A stretch of 64,000 bases of DNA from Thermobacillus xylanilyticus. GTDB taxonomy: Bacteria; Bacillota; Bacilli; Paenibacillales; Paenibacillaceae. The stretch spans positions 42,804 to 106,803 of the forward strand of contig NZ_CAJRAY010000005.1 of assembly GCF_907165215.1 (NCBI RefSeq), written 5' to 3'. Under the pieces are notes generated by a model that saw nothing but the letters and a program-made list of their open reading frames with translations, did not search any database and had not been told where the DNA came from. How positions within the stretch are numbered: the stretch's first letter is position 1; each line of letters opens with the position of its first letter. The position numbers were made by a program, and so were the translations under genes. Shown piece after piece: positions 41,959 to 49,601 of this stretch.

Positions 41959-43293
41959 ATGAAAGCGCTGCGAAAGAACGTTTTGCTGGCGGCGCTGGCC
42001 CTCGTGCTGGCCATCGGTCTGGCGGCCTGCGGAAAAGAGGCCGGCGATGCGACGACCCCGGGCGGAAATGGAGAAGGGGCGTCCTCTGACAAAACGATCG
42101 AACTGACGCTTTGGGACCAATCGGTGGGCTCCACGGACCCGTCGGCCCAACTGATTCCGGAAATCGTCGACGAGTGGAACAAGGCGAACCCCCATATCCA
42201 GGTGAAACGGACGGGGACGCCGGGTGAACAGTACAAGACGAAAATCAAGACGGCCCTCGCCGCCAACGAAGCGCCGGACATCTTCTACGGCATGGGCGGC
42301 GGCAGCTTCATGCAGCCGTACATCGAAAACGGAAACGTCCTGGAAATCACGTCTTACGTGACGGACGAAGTCAAGGCCAAGATCAAGCCCGGCGTGCTTG
42401 AAACGCTGGAATACGAAGAAAAACTCTACACGCTGCCCGTGTATACCCACATCGCCAATCTGTACATCAATACCGAGCTGTTCGAAAAAGCGGGCGCCGA
42501 CATTCCGACCACTTACTCGGAACTGCTGGATGCCGTCGACAAGCTGCGGGCCGCGGGCATTACGCCGGCTGTCATCGGAGAGAAGGACCGCTGGCCGGGC
42601 ATGTACTGGTTCAACATCATCGCCTTGCGGCAAGCCGGCTATGATGCGGTGGTGGAAGCCTTCCACAATCCTTCCAAATGGAATTCGCCGGACATCATCG
42701 AAGCGGCGAGAAAATTGCAGGAACTGGCCAATGCGGGCATGTTCAACGACAGCCTGTTCAGCATGAGCTATGAAGAGATGCTCGGCGCGTACAACGCGGG
42801 CAACGCCGCAATGATGTTCCAGGCCAACTGGGTCAATGCCGGCATCGAAGATCCGTCTTCGGCCACCAGCGGCAAAGTGGTCGTGGTGCCGTTCCCGGTC
42901 TTCGAGGACGGCAAGGGCACCGCGCATGAATTTTTGGGAGGCTCTTCCGACGGGTTCTATATCAGCGCAAACACGAAATACCCGGATGAAGCATACGAGT
43001 TCCTGCTGTACCTCAGCGAGCAGCTTGGCACCCGCGGGTTCCTCGCCGGTGCGGGGCTGCCGACCTGGAACACGGAAGGGTTGGACACGTCGAGCCTTTC
43101 CCAACTTGATCTGACGTTCGCAGAGCTGATGGACACGGCGGAAGCGTTCATCCCCTGGTGGGACAACGTCTTCCCGGCAAGTTCGGCGGACACCCACAAA
43201 AATCTGATCGCTCAACTGTTGGCCGGCGAAATTACCCCGGAACAATTCGCCGAGCGGATGGCGCAATTGGAACCGACGGAACTGCATCTGTAA
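41959..43293 (+). CDS. Extracellular solute-binding lipoprotein (module B)
   Basis: The 444-residue protein has a lipoprotein signal (MKALRKNVLLAALALVLAIG) with lipobox LAAC and a type-1 sugar-binding fold (IELTLWDQSVGSTD near the N-terminus, AQLLAGEITPEQFAERMAQL at the C-terminus). It should feed the two permeases that follow. GGGGAGGA lies 7-8 nt before the ATG. It differs clearly from the module A binding protein, so the modules probably take different sugars. Confidence 0.93.
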   Translation: MKALRKNVLLAALALVLAIGLAACGKEAGDATTPGGNGEGASSDKTIELTLWDQSVGSTDPSAQLIPEIVDEWNKANPHIQVKRTGTPGEQYKTKIKTALAANEAPDIFYGMGGGSFMQPYIENGNVLEITSYVTDEVKAKIKPGVLETLEYEEKLYTLPVYTHIANLYINTELFEKAGADIPTTYSELLDAVDKLRAAGITPAVIGEKDRWPGMYWFNIIALRQAGYDAVVEAFHNPSKWNSPDIIEAARKLQELANAGMFNDSLFSMSYEEMLGAYNAGNAAMMFQANWVNAGIEDPSSATSGKVVVVPFPVFEDGKGTAHEFLGGSSDGFYISANTKYPDEAYEFLLYLSEQLGTRGFLAGAGLPTWNTEGLDTSSLSQLDLTFAELMDTAEAFIPWWDNVFPASSADTHKNLIAQLLAGEITPEQFAERMAQLEPTELHL

Positions 43294-43305
43294 TGAAAAA
43301 GGACG

Positions 43306-43357
43306 GCCGCTGCGCTGGTGGTGATTCCGCCCTCCGGCGCATCCGGCCGCCTCTTTG
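43306..43357 (+). other. Intercistronic hairpin between binding protein and permease genes
   Basis: AGGACGGCCG and CGGCCGCCT form a long-range GC-rich stem followed by CTTTG. It may protect the binding-protein mRNA or act as a partial terminator, which is common in such operons. Confidence 0.35.
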
Positions 43358-43371
43358 TCGGGAGGGTACGC

Positions 43372-44241
43372 ATGGACAGAGTTTTTTCGAACAAAAGGGA
43401 CATCGCCGTTTTCGTCGGTCCGACCCTTCTTTTGTTTGTCGCAATCGTGCTGGTTCCGATCTTCGTTTCCAGCTATTACAGTCTGCTGGACTGGAACGGC
43501 ATCGGCAATGGAAAATTCATCGGTCTGGACAACTACGTTGAAATGTTCACGGATTCCCGGGCGCTCAATTCGATGAAAAACTCGCTGCTGTTCGCCGCGG
43601 CATCGGTCTTCTTCCAGTTGCCCGTTTCGTTGCTGCTCGCCTTGATCCTGGCTTCTTCAGTCAAGGGTGAAGGATTTTACCGCACGGTCTATTTCATCCC
43701 GGTTTTGATTTCGACCGTGGTCATCGCCCAGCTCTGGTCCAAAATCTACAATGCCGACTACGGATTGCTGAACACGCTGCTGAAAACCGTCGGGCTGCCC
43801 GACCTTGCCAGTGACTGGCTCGGCCAGCGGAAAACCGCCTTGGTGGCTTCTTTCATTCCCATTCTGTGGCAATATGTCGGTTATCATATGCTGCTCATGT
43901 ATGCGGGAGCCAAATCCATCTCTTCGGAAATCATCGAGGCGGCGAAGATTGACGGGGCTTCGACCATCCGGACGGCCTTTTCCGTCATCATTCCGCTGAT
44001 GAAGCCGGTACTCAAGGTGAGTCTGGTGTTTTCCGTCATCGGTGCGCTGAAAATTTTTGACCTGATTTACGTGCTGACCGGCGGCGGCCCCTTCTTTGTC
44101 ACCGAAGTGCCGAGCACCTTGATGTACACGACCATTTTCGATACGTTCCGATACGGCTACGGAAGTGCAATATCCGTTTTCATCATTCTGGAGTGCCTGG
44201 TGTTCACCATCGTTATCAACAAACTTTTCAAAACGGAATAG
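43372..44241 (+). CDS. Sugar ABC transporter permease, MalF/UgpA type (module B)
   Basis: The 289-residue protein has about six helices (VGPTLLLFVAIVLVPIF is the first) and an EAA loop, EAAKIDGAS, at residue 189. GGGAGGG lies 6 nt before the ATG at 43372; an in-frame ATG at 43318 is less likely. It pairs with the next permease. No ATPase gene is nearby. Confidence 0.92.
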   Translation: MDRVFSNKRDIAVFVGPTLLLFVAIVLVPIFVSSYYSLLDWNGIGNGKFIGLDNYVEMFTDSRALNSMKNSLLFAAASVFFQLPVSLLLALILASSVKGEGFYRTVYFIPVLISTVVIAQLWSKIYNADYGLLNTLLKTVGLPDLASDWLGQRKTALVASFIPILWQYVGYHMLLMYAGAKSISSEIIEAAKIDGASTIRTAFSVIIPLMKPVLKVSLVFSVIGALKIFDLIYVLTGGGPFFVTEVPSTLMYTTIFDTFRYGYGSAISVFIILECLVFTIVINKLFKTE

Positions 44242-44252
44242 GAGTGGGAAAC

Positions 44253-45119
44253 ATGCCAGCGGCAATATCGGAACGTCCCGGCCGGTACGGCTCGAAGGGC
44301 ACCGTCGGTTCGATCCTGTTGCAGATGTTTCTGATTCTGTTTGCCTTCGTGCAGATATACCCGCTCGTCTGGCTCGCGTTCTTTTCGTTGAAAGACAACA
44401 GCGAAATTTTCAGCGGCGAGGTGCTGGGGCTTCCACGAAAGTTTCTCTGGAGCAACTACGTCAAAGCCCTGTCGGAGGGCAATGTGCTCACCTATTTCGG
44501 GAACAGCGTGCTGGTGACGGCAGCGACGATTGTGCTCGTCCTGATCCTGTCCGCAATGTCCGCATACGCCATCGCCCGGATGAAATGGAAACTGAGCAAT
44601 GCGACGATGACGCTGATCCTGCTGGGCATGATGGTGCCGATCCATTCCGCGCTGCTGCCGCTGTTCATGGTGCTGAGAAACCTGAACCTGCTGAATACCT
44701 ACTGGGCGCTGATCATTCCCTACGTGGCCTTCGGTCTGCCGATTGCCGTATATATCACCGCCAGCTTTTTCAAAAGCGTTCCCCGCGAAATGGAGGAATC
44801 GGCGGTCATGGACGGATGTGGCGTTTACCGGGCGTTCTTTCTCATCATCTTGCCGCTTGTCCGGCCGGCCTTGGCCACCGTGGCGATCTTTACGTTCATT
44901 TCCGCCTGGAACGAGCTCATGTTTGCCGTCACCTTCATCAATGACACCGAGTACCAGACGCTGACGGTCGGCATGATGTCCATGGTCGGCACGTACATTA
45001 CCCATTGGGGCGTGGTCGGCGCCGGGCTGATGATCGCCACGATTCCGACGATTCTCATTTACCTCCTGCTCAACAAACAGGTGCAGGAAAGCATGATTGC
45101 GGGAGCCGTCAAGGGATGA
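44253..45119 (+). CDS. Sugar ABC transporter permease, MalG type (module B)
   Basis: The 288-residue protein has about six helices, an EAA-type loop (MEESAVMDGCG, near residue 182) and a C-terminus VQESMIAGAVKG characteristic of the group. AGGAGTG lies 7 nt before the ATG at 44253, 11 bp after the preceding stop. It is the last gene of module B and is followed by a terminator. Confidence 0.92.
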   Translation: MPAAISERPGRYGSKGTVGSILLQMFLILFAFVQIYPLVWLAFFSLKDNSEIFSGEVLGLPRKFLWSNYVKALSEGNVLTYFGNSVLVTAATIVLVLILSAMSAYAIARMKWKLSNATMTLILLGMMVPIHSALLPLFMVLRNLNLLNTYWALIIPYVAFGLPIAVYITASFFKSVPREMEESAVMDGCGVYRAFFLIILPLVRPALATVAIFTFISAWNELMFAVTFINDTEYQTLTVGMMSMVGTYITHWGVVGAGLMIATIPTILIYLLLNKQVQESMIAGAVKG

Positions 45120-45164
45120 CGGCCGGCAGTGCCCATAGACAGATAAAAAACAAATCGTATTTGC

Positions 45165-45197
45165 CGGACTCCGTTAATGAAGGAGTCCGTTTATTTA
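45165..45197 (+). terminator. Terminator of module B
   Basis: CGGACTCC (45165-45172) pairs with GGAGTCCG (45182-45189), followed by TTTATTTAT. Confidence 0.85.
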
Positions 45198-45272
45198 TGC
45201 TGTTTGCCAAGCTTCATAGTCTCCTGCCGCAGGCATGCGAAACCTCGCATTGTACCCCGTCCAACGGCATAC

Positions 45273-45310
45273 GGCTTGTCAAACCCGTCCGCATAGCTGG
45301 TCAATTGGCA
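45273..45310 (+). repeat. Dispersed repeat copy C
   Basis: This 38-bp copy begins GGCTTGTCAAACCCGTCCGC and ends GGTCAATTGGCA. It differs from copy B mainly in AGCTGG versus AATCGG. It is framed by ACCTCGC (45242-45248) and GCGAGGT (45324-45330), an inverted pair 82 bp apart. Confidence 0.85.
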
Positions 45311-45331
45311 GATTTCGCATACCGCGAGGTA

Positions 45332-45562
45332 TCAGATTGACGCGTTATTTTTGCCCTTTTTTCGGTTGATAAGATCGATGAAGATCAAAATCAACCCGAT
45401 TACCAAAAATAGCAGAACAAAGACATTACTCCACAGGTAGGGCTTTTCCGGAATTCTGCTGACATAAAGATAGTAGAAAATGTAGAACACGATACGTTCT
45501 ACGGTATAAAGGATGCCGCCAACCATCAGAAGAAGAAAACCATAATAAGAAAATTTAGACAT
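45332..45562 (-). CDS. Small membrane protein, 76 residues
   Basis: The protein has two hydrophobic helices (about 6-30 and 45-66) joined by a short loop (SRIPEKPYLWSN), with a basic C-terminal tail. GGAGG lies 5 nt before the ATG at 45562. I do not recognise the family. The gene is AT-richer than the ABC modules and lies in a debris-rich zone, so recent acquisition is possible. Confidence 0.65.
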   Translation of the reverse strand: MSKFSYYGFLLLMVGGILYTVERIVFYIFYYLYVSRIPEKPYLWSNVFVLLFLVIGLILIFIDLINRKKGKNNASI

Positions 45563-45583
45563 ACCCGCCTCCAAAAATTTTTA

Positions 45584-45750
45584 TTGACGTCGTGCTTCTC
45601 ACTAACTGCTTTTGGCGCCGCTGCTTCAATTGACAGTCAGAAAGATGCAATTTTTGTTGATGGCTTGCAATTTAACATTTCCAAATCTGTCGAAGGAAAA
45701 ATATCAACCAAAATGTTAAAAGAAATAGCAAATCGGGCGAGACTTACATC
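45584..45750 (+). pseudogene. Gene fragment resembling a secreted protein N-terminus
   Basis: The frame reads FSLTAFGAAASIDSQKDAIF near its start, like the end of a signal peptide and the first mature residues, then about 40 coherent residues (up to KMLKEIANRARL). The start and ribosome site are missing, and downstream the sequence switches to a coherent frame on the other strand near 45750. It looks like a truncated gene; the family is unknown. Confidence 0.35.
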
Positions 45751-45918
45751 CAGCCCCTCTTTCGTAAAATACCCTTCGTCGAAAACTTGCTTCGGCGTTT
45801 TGAAATAATCGACACGTTCAGATAGGAAGAACGGCATTTCGTACATTTCATTCGGAATGTCTTCCAAAATGTACGGGAAGTCCGAAACATTTTTCGGCAG
45901 ATTCGTCGTGCGAATCAC
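45750..45918 (-). pseudogene. Gene fragment on the opposite strand, joined to the previous one
   Basis: The leftward frame reads RTTNLPKNVSDFPYILEDIP and on to FKTPKQVFDEGYFTKEGL, protein-like and charged. It continues upstream for a few codons (KRDPWGRV) to a stop. No family is recognised. The junction with the preceding + strand fragment suggests a rearrangement. Confidence 0.35.
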
Positions 45919-46163
45919 GCGCCCCCACGGATCGCGCTTTGCGGCCGATCAGCGAATCACGACCACTCCATCTTTCCCGCGTCAAGCAATACTACGAATG
46001 AAGCAGGGAGAACGTTGCGGCAGGCAGTTTCTCCGATGTGCGTGTATTTTCGTAAAGAGATGGGTGTTGCGGGAGCATATCCAAATGAAAGTTGCGGATC
46101 ACGATTCCGGGAGCAGCGCTTCTTGCATATTTATTGTAATATTGTAATCAAAGGGGGGGGATT

Positions 46164-46478
46164 GTGGAAAATGAAGAATGGTCAAGGGAACTCAAAAGGG
46201 AAGTTTACAAAGAGATTGACGAACTGAAGAGGGAGCACCGCGCTTTCAAAAAACGAATCAGCGTTCTTGCCAATCTGTTCATCCCGGGAATCGGATTTGT
46301 GGTGTACGGAAGCTCCTGGTTGAAAGGCATTGTTGCGTTTGCTCTTTTTGTCTTGTACAATGCGCTGTTTTTCAACTCCATTCTGCCCGCCACGGATGCA
46401 AACGTTGCGGTGATTTATTATATCCCGGCAGTTGTGATTTGGATTGTCAGCACGGCCATGGTTGCTTCCCAGGATTGA
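46164..46478 (+). CDS. Small membrane protein, 104 residues
   Basis: An N-terminal charged helix (ENEEWSRELKREVYKEIDEL) precedes about three hydrophobic segments (LFIPGIGFVVYG, then GIVAFALFVLYNALFF, then YYIPAVVIWIVSTAM). The start is GTG at 46164 after a run of eight G (46153-46160) that serves as ribosome site. I do not recognise the family. Confidence 0.65.
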   Translation: MENEEWSRELKREVYKEIDELKREHRAFKKRISVLANLFIPGIGFVVYGSSWLKGIVAFALFVLYNALFFNSILPATDANVAVIYYIPAVVIWIVSTAMVASQD

Positions 46479-46513
46479 GCGATACGTTCCGGGTCGCAAG
46501 CCATCCCCGCTCC

Positions 46514-46545
46514 GGCTCGTCAATCCTGTCCGCATAATCGGTCAA
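46514..46545 (+). repeat. Dispersed repeat copy D
   Basis: This copy reads GGCTCGTCAATCCTGTCCGC, then ATAATCGGTCAA. It is the most diverged of the four copies and lies between the small membrane protein gene and ydcC. Confidence 0.75.
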
Positions 46546-46601
46546 GTCCCCTCATAGACATGTTATCAGTCGGAAAACCACTGTGTAGAGGGGATGATCC
46601 A

Positions 46602-47855
46602 ATGCGTCGCATGAAGTGGGCGGCAGCCGTCGTCCTGTGCGTCACCCTCATCCTTGCGGGATGCGGAGCCAAAAGCGCCGAGTCTGTTGTGAAAGACCTG
46701 GACGGCGTGCTCGGCGGCTTGAAGAGCTATCAGGGCAAAGGGACGATGACGCTTCATACCGGGCAGCAGCCGCTCCAGTACCAGGTGGAAGTCTGGTACA
46801 AGAAACCATCCTATTACAGGGTCGCGCTGACCAACGCCGCCAAGGACATCACCCAGATCGTCCTGCGCAACGACGAAGGCGTGTTCGTGCTGACTCCGAA
46901 GCTGAAGAAGAGCTTCCGCTTCCAGAGCGACTGGCCGCAGAACCAGGGGCAGGTTTACCTGTACCAGACGCTGGTGCAGAGCATTCTGCTCGACAATTCC
47001 CGACAGTTCGCGATCGACAAGGAATCGTATGTGTTTGACGTCATGGCGAACTACCAGAACGGATCTCTGGCTCGGCAGAAAATATGGCTCGACCAGAAAA
47101 CGTACGCGCCGCAGCGGGTGGAAGTGAGCGACGCGAACGCGAACGTGATGGTCGAAGTCACGTTCGACCAGTTCAGATTCGACGTTGCGTTCGACGACAA
47201 AGCGTTCGATATGGAAGCGAATCTCGGAGCCGCTCAGCAGCAGGAAGAGCAGGACAAATCGGCGGATGCTCCCGGTCAGGAGGAACAAGGGGCCCACGAC
47301 AGCCACGGCGATCAGGACAAGACGGCAACGGACGATGCGAATACCGGCGACAATCCCGACAAATCGGCGACGGACGATGCGGAACCCGGCGACAACCCGG
47401 ACGAATCGGCAACGGATGAAGCGGAGCCCGGCGACAGCCCGGATGATTCGGCGACGGACGAGACCGATGCCGGCACCGTTCCGGATGAAGCGGCGGCAGG
47501 CGGCGAAGCGGCGGACGATTTTGTTCCGATGGAGCCTTCCTATTATCCCGAGGGCGTCGCGCTCAAGGACATCACCGACATCACGCAAGCCGACGGCAGC
47601 AAAGGCGTGCTGATGCGCTTCACCGGCACCTACAATTACACGCTGTTCCAGACGAAGCCGAAGGATGTGGACGCTGCGCTTGTCCCGGGCGTCATGCTCG
47701 ATCTCGGCCATACGTGGGGGCTGCTCGCGGGCGACGTGCAGCAGACGCTCACCTGGACGTACCAGGGATATGAATACCGGCTGACGTCGGCCGAGCTGCC
47801 CGAGGACGAGATGGTGAAGATTGCCCAATCCGTGCTGGAGGAAATGGAGAAATGA
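46602..47855 (+). CDS. ydcC: YdcC/GerS-like LolA-fold sporulation lipoprotein
   Basis: The 417-residue lipoprotein has signal MKWAAAVVLCVTLILAGCG (lipobox LAGC) and a LolA-like beta fold (residues about 30-210 and 310-417). Its place upstream of alr and ndoAI-ndoA matches B. subtilis ydcC, a sporulation lipoprotein; the related C. difficile GerS is needed for cortex modification. An acidic low-complexity insert (about 210-305), including four 14-residue repeats (such as SATDDAEPGDNPD), splits the fold and makes it longer than usual. GAGGGG lies 8 nt before the ATG. A strong terminator follows. Confidence 0.85.
   Translation: MRRMKWAAAVVLCVTLILAGCGAKSAESVVKDLDGVLGGLKSYQGKGTMTLHTGQQPLQYQVEVWYKKPSYYRVALTNAAKDITQIVLRNDEGVFVLTPKLKKSFRFQSDWPQNQGQVYLYQTLVQSILLDNSRQFAIDKESYVFDVMANYQNGSLARQKIWLDQKTYAPQRVEVSDANANVMVEVTFDQFRFDVAFDDKAFDMEANLGAAQQQEEQDKSADAPGQEEQGAHDSHGDQDKTATDDANTGDNPDKSATDDAEPGDNPDESATDEAEPGDSPDDSATDETDAGTVPDEAAAGGEAADDFVPMEPSYYPEGVALKDITDITQADGSKGVLMRFTGTYNYTLFQTKPKDVDAALVPGVMLDLGHTWGLLAGDVQQTLTWTYQGYEYRLTSAELPEDEMVKIAQSVLEEMEK
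47319..47486 (+). repeat. Four in-frame 42-bp repeats inside ydcC
   Basis: Units start at 47319, 47361, 47403 and 47445. They encode KTATDDANTGDNPD, KSATDDAEPGDNPD, ESATDEAEPGDSPD and DSATDETDAGTVPD. The first three are close; the last is diverged. The region is predicted to be disordered and strongly acidic. Confidence 0.9.
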
Positions 47856-47867
47856 ACGGAATCGAAG

Positions 47868-47908
47868 GAACCTGATGTCAGGGAACTGATCTCAGGTTCC
47901 TTTTTTTT
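47868..47908 (+). terminator. Terminator of ydcC
   Basis: GGAACCTGA (47868-47876) pairs with TCAGGTTCC (47892-47900), followed by eight T. Confidence 0.9.
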
Positions 47909-47957
47909 ATCCGAATGGAAACTTATAGACAATGCCTGGATTTTGGTGTACGATATA

Positions 47958-47972
47958 TTTAGGGTGGCTAAA
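47958..47972 (+). promoter_or_regulatory. MarR operator copy 1 (TTTAG-N5-CTAAA)
   Basis: TTTAG-GGTGG-CTAAA lies directly upstream of the marR start, overlapping its likely promoter (GATATA at about 47952). The same palindrome occurs at 48436-48450 before the SDR gene. Confidence 0.65.
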
Positions 47973-47976
47973 TGAT

Positions 47977-48414
47977 ATGGAGATGACTTTGGAAGGAAGC
48001 ATCAGCTTTTGGATCAAGAAGATGTATCAAAAGACGGGACATCTCTTTAACGACAGGCTCGCACAATACGGCTTGACCACGGCGCAAGTCGAAGTGCTGT
48101 CGCTGTTGTGGAGTCACGGCGATGGCCAGACGCAGAAGGAACTTCACGAGAGACTGTGCATTCGGCCGGCTTCCTTGACGAAAGTTCTGGATATGCTCGC
48201 CGCGGGAGGATGGGTGGAACGGAAGCAGGATGCGGATGATGCGCGGGTGAACCGCATTTTTCTGACCGAAACAGGCAGGTCGATCGAAAACGTCTGCGCG
48301 GAAATTCTCCACGAAGTCGAGCGGCTTGTCCGGAAAAACCTGTCGTCCGAGGAGGCGGCGATCCTGCTGATGCTACTCAAGAAAAGCGAAAGTTCGCTTG
48401 AAGAGGAGAAGTAG
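47977..48414 (+). CDS. MarR-family transcriptional regulator
   Basis: The 145-residue protein has the MarR fold: helix 1 (ISFWIKKMYQKTGHLFNDRL), the recognition part (KELHERLCIRPASLTKVLDM) and a winged strand WVERKQDADDARVNRIFLT with the conserved D-x-R. It probably represses itself and the following SDR gene through TTTAG-N5-CTAAA sites. The ATG at 47977 is chosen because the upstream in-frame ATG at 47932 lies before the promoter and operator. Confidence 0.88.
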   Translation: MEMTLEGSISFWIKKMYQKTGHLFNDRLAQYGLTTAQVEVLSLLWSHGDGQTQKELHERLCIRPASLTKVLDMLAAGGWVERKQDADDARVNRIFLTETGRSIENVCAEILHEVERLVRKNLSSEEAAILLMLLKKSESSLEEEK

Positions 48415-48435
48415 TCGTTTTTTTGTCTTCTATTG

Positions 48436-48450
48436 TTTAGCCTGACTAAA
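48436..48450 (+). promoter_or_regulatory. MarR operator copy 2 before the SDR pseudogene
   Basis: TTTAG-CCTGA-CTAAA matches the operator ahead of marR; a half-related GGCTAAAC follows at 48460-48467. It lies in the promoter region of the SDR gene. Confidence 0.65.
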
Positions 48451-48507
48451 TTTAAGTTCGGCTAAACATATAACTTGCCAGCTCATTTTAGATAAGGAGA
48501 GGTTTGC

Positions 48508-49263
48508 GTGGATTTGGGACTGAAAGGCATGGTCGCCGTCGTAGCAGGAGGCTCCTCCGGAATCGGAGCGGCCGTGGCGAGAAAATTCGGCGCGGAAGGC
48601 GCGAAGGTCGCGCTCACGTATCGCGGCGATGCTAGCGGGGCGGACAGAGTCGTGCGCGAGATCGAAAGACTCGGCGGCGAAGCGATGTCGATTCGTTATG
48701 ATTTGAACGACGATCATTCGATGGAACAGGCCGTGCAAGCGGTCGCCGGCAAATGGGGCTCGATTCATGTGCTGGTGAACAACGATGTCCGTTGGCCGGA
48801 ACCCCGTCAACTTGCCTTCGAAGATGTCTCTCCCGAGAGTTGGCGTCAGGAAATCCGGGCCAATCTGGAAGGTTATTACTTCACCATTCAACAAGCGCTG
48901 CCCTATATCCGGAAGTAGGGCTGGGGACGAATCGTCAACATCTCTTCCGGTCTGGCGGAGGACGGGATGCCCGGACGCGCATCTTATACGGCAGCCAAGG
49001 CGGGAATCCACGGCCTCACGGCAACGCTGGCCAAGGAACTGGGCCCTGAAGGGATCTATGTCAATGTCGTCATGCCCGGCTTCACGTTGACCGAGAAGGC
49101 GATGGAGAAATTCCCCAAAGAAATGCTGGAACGGGAACGGATAAAAGTTCCGACCCGGAAGCACAGCGTCCCGGACGATATCGCCAATCTCGTTGTTTTC
49201 CTTGGATCCCGGGCTAACGGCAATATTAATGGTGAAGTTATCCGCGTTTCGGGAGGTGAATAA
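48508..49263 (+). pseudogene. SDR oxidoreductase interrupted by an in-frame TAG
   Basis: Two collinear parts in one frame make a full 251-residue short-chain dehydrogenase: GGSSGIGAAVARKFG (cofactor loop) and VNNDVRWPEP in the first part, VNISS, SYTAAKAG (catalytic Tyr and Lys) and VSGGE in the second. They are separated by a single TAG at 48916-48918 (IRK-stop-GWGRIVNISS), where relatives usually have Gln or another residue, so CAG to TAG is the simplest change. The start is GTG at 48508 with AAGGAGAGG upstream. Otherwise the gene is intact, so inactivation looks recent, or the stop is a sequencing error. Confidence 0.8.
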
Positions 49264-49298
49264 ACGCCGGAGACGCATTCGGGATCTCCTGATTCGCG

Positions 49299-49350
49299 CT
49301 ACGAGATGGAGAAGATCGCAAGGTCCGTGCCGGAAGAAATGGAAAAATGA
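49299..49350 (+). pseudogene. Duplicated 3' end of ydcC
   Basis: Translation gives YEMEKIARSVPEEMEK then TGA, against DEMVKIAQSVLEEMEK then TGA at the true ydcC end (47808-47855). About 80% of 51 bases match. Sequence before it is unrelated, and a GGAACCTG-type hairpin follows both copies. It marks the right edge of the marR-SDR cassette. Confidence 0.75.
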
Positions 49351-49356
49351 CAATGC

Positions 49357-49387
49357 GGGAACCTGGTGCCAGGTTCCCATTTCTTTG
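49357..49387 (+). terminator. Terminator after the duplicated ydcC end
   Basis: GGGAACCTGG (49357-49366) pairs perfectly with CCAGGTTCCC (49369-49378), followed by ATTTCTTT. Its core is shared with the ydcC terminator. Confidence 0.7.
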
Positions 49388-49528
49388 GGAGACGCCCCGC
49401 GACGCATGATCCCGGAGCATATAGACGGCTGACCGGAGACACGTTTGCAATCTGGCCGGGGACCTGTTTTTTTGAATTTAAACAATCCGGCAACAGTATG
49501 ATTTTCAACTGGAAACACCGCCGCCCGT

Positions 49529-49558
49529 TTGACAGTCCGGGATTGAACCATATACGAT
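49529..49558 (+). promoter_or_regulatory. Promoter of alr
   Basis: TTGACA (49529-49534) and TACGAT (49553-49558) are 18 bp apart, 43 bp before the alr ATG. Confidence 0.55.
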
Positions 49559-49601
49559 AATTGCATGGTTCAGGAGAACGGAAAACGAAGGTGAAACCCG
49601 G

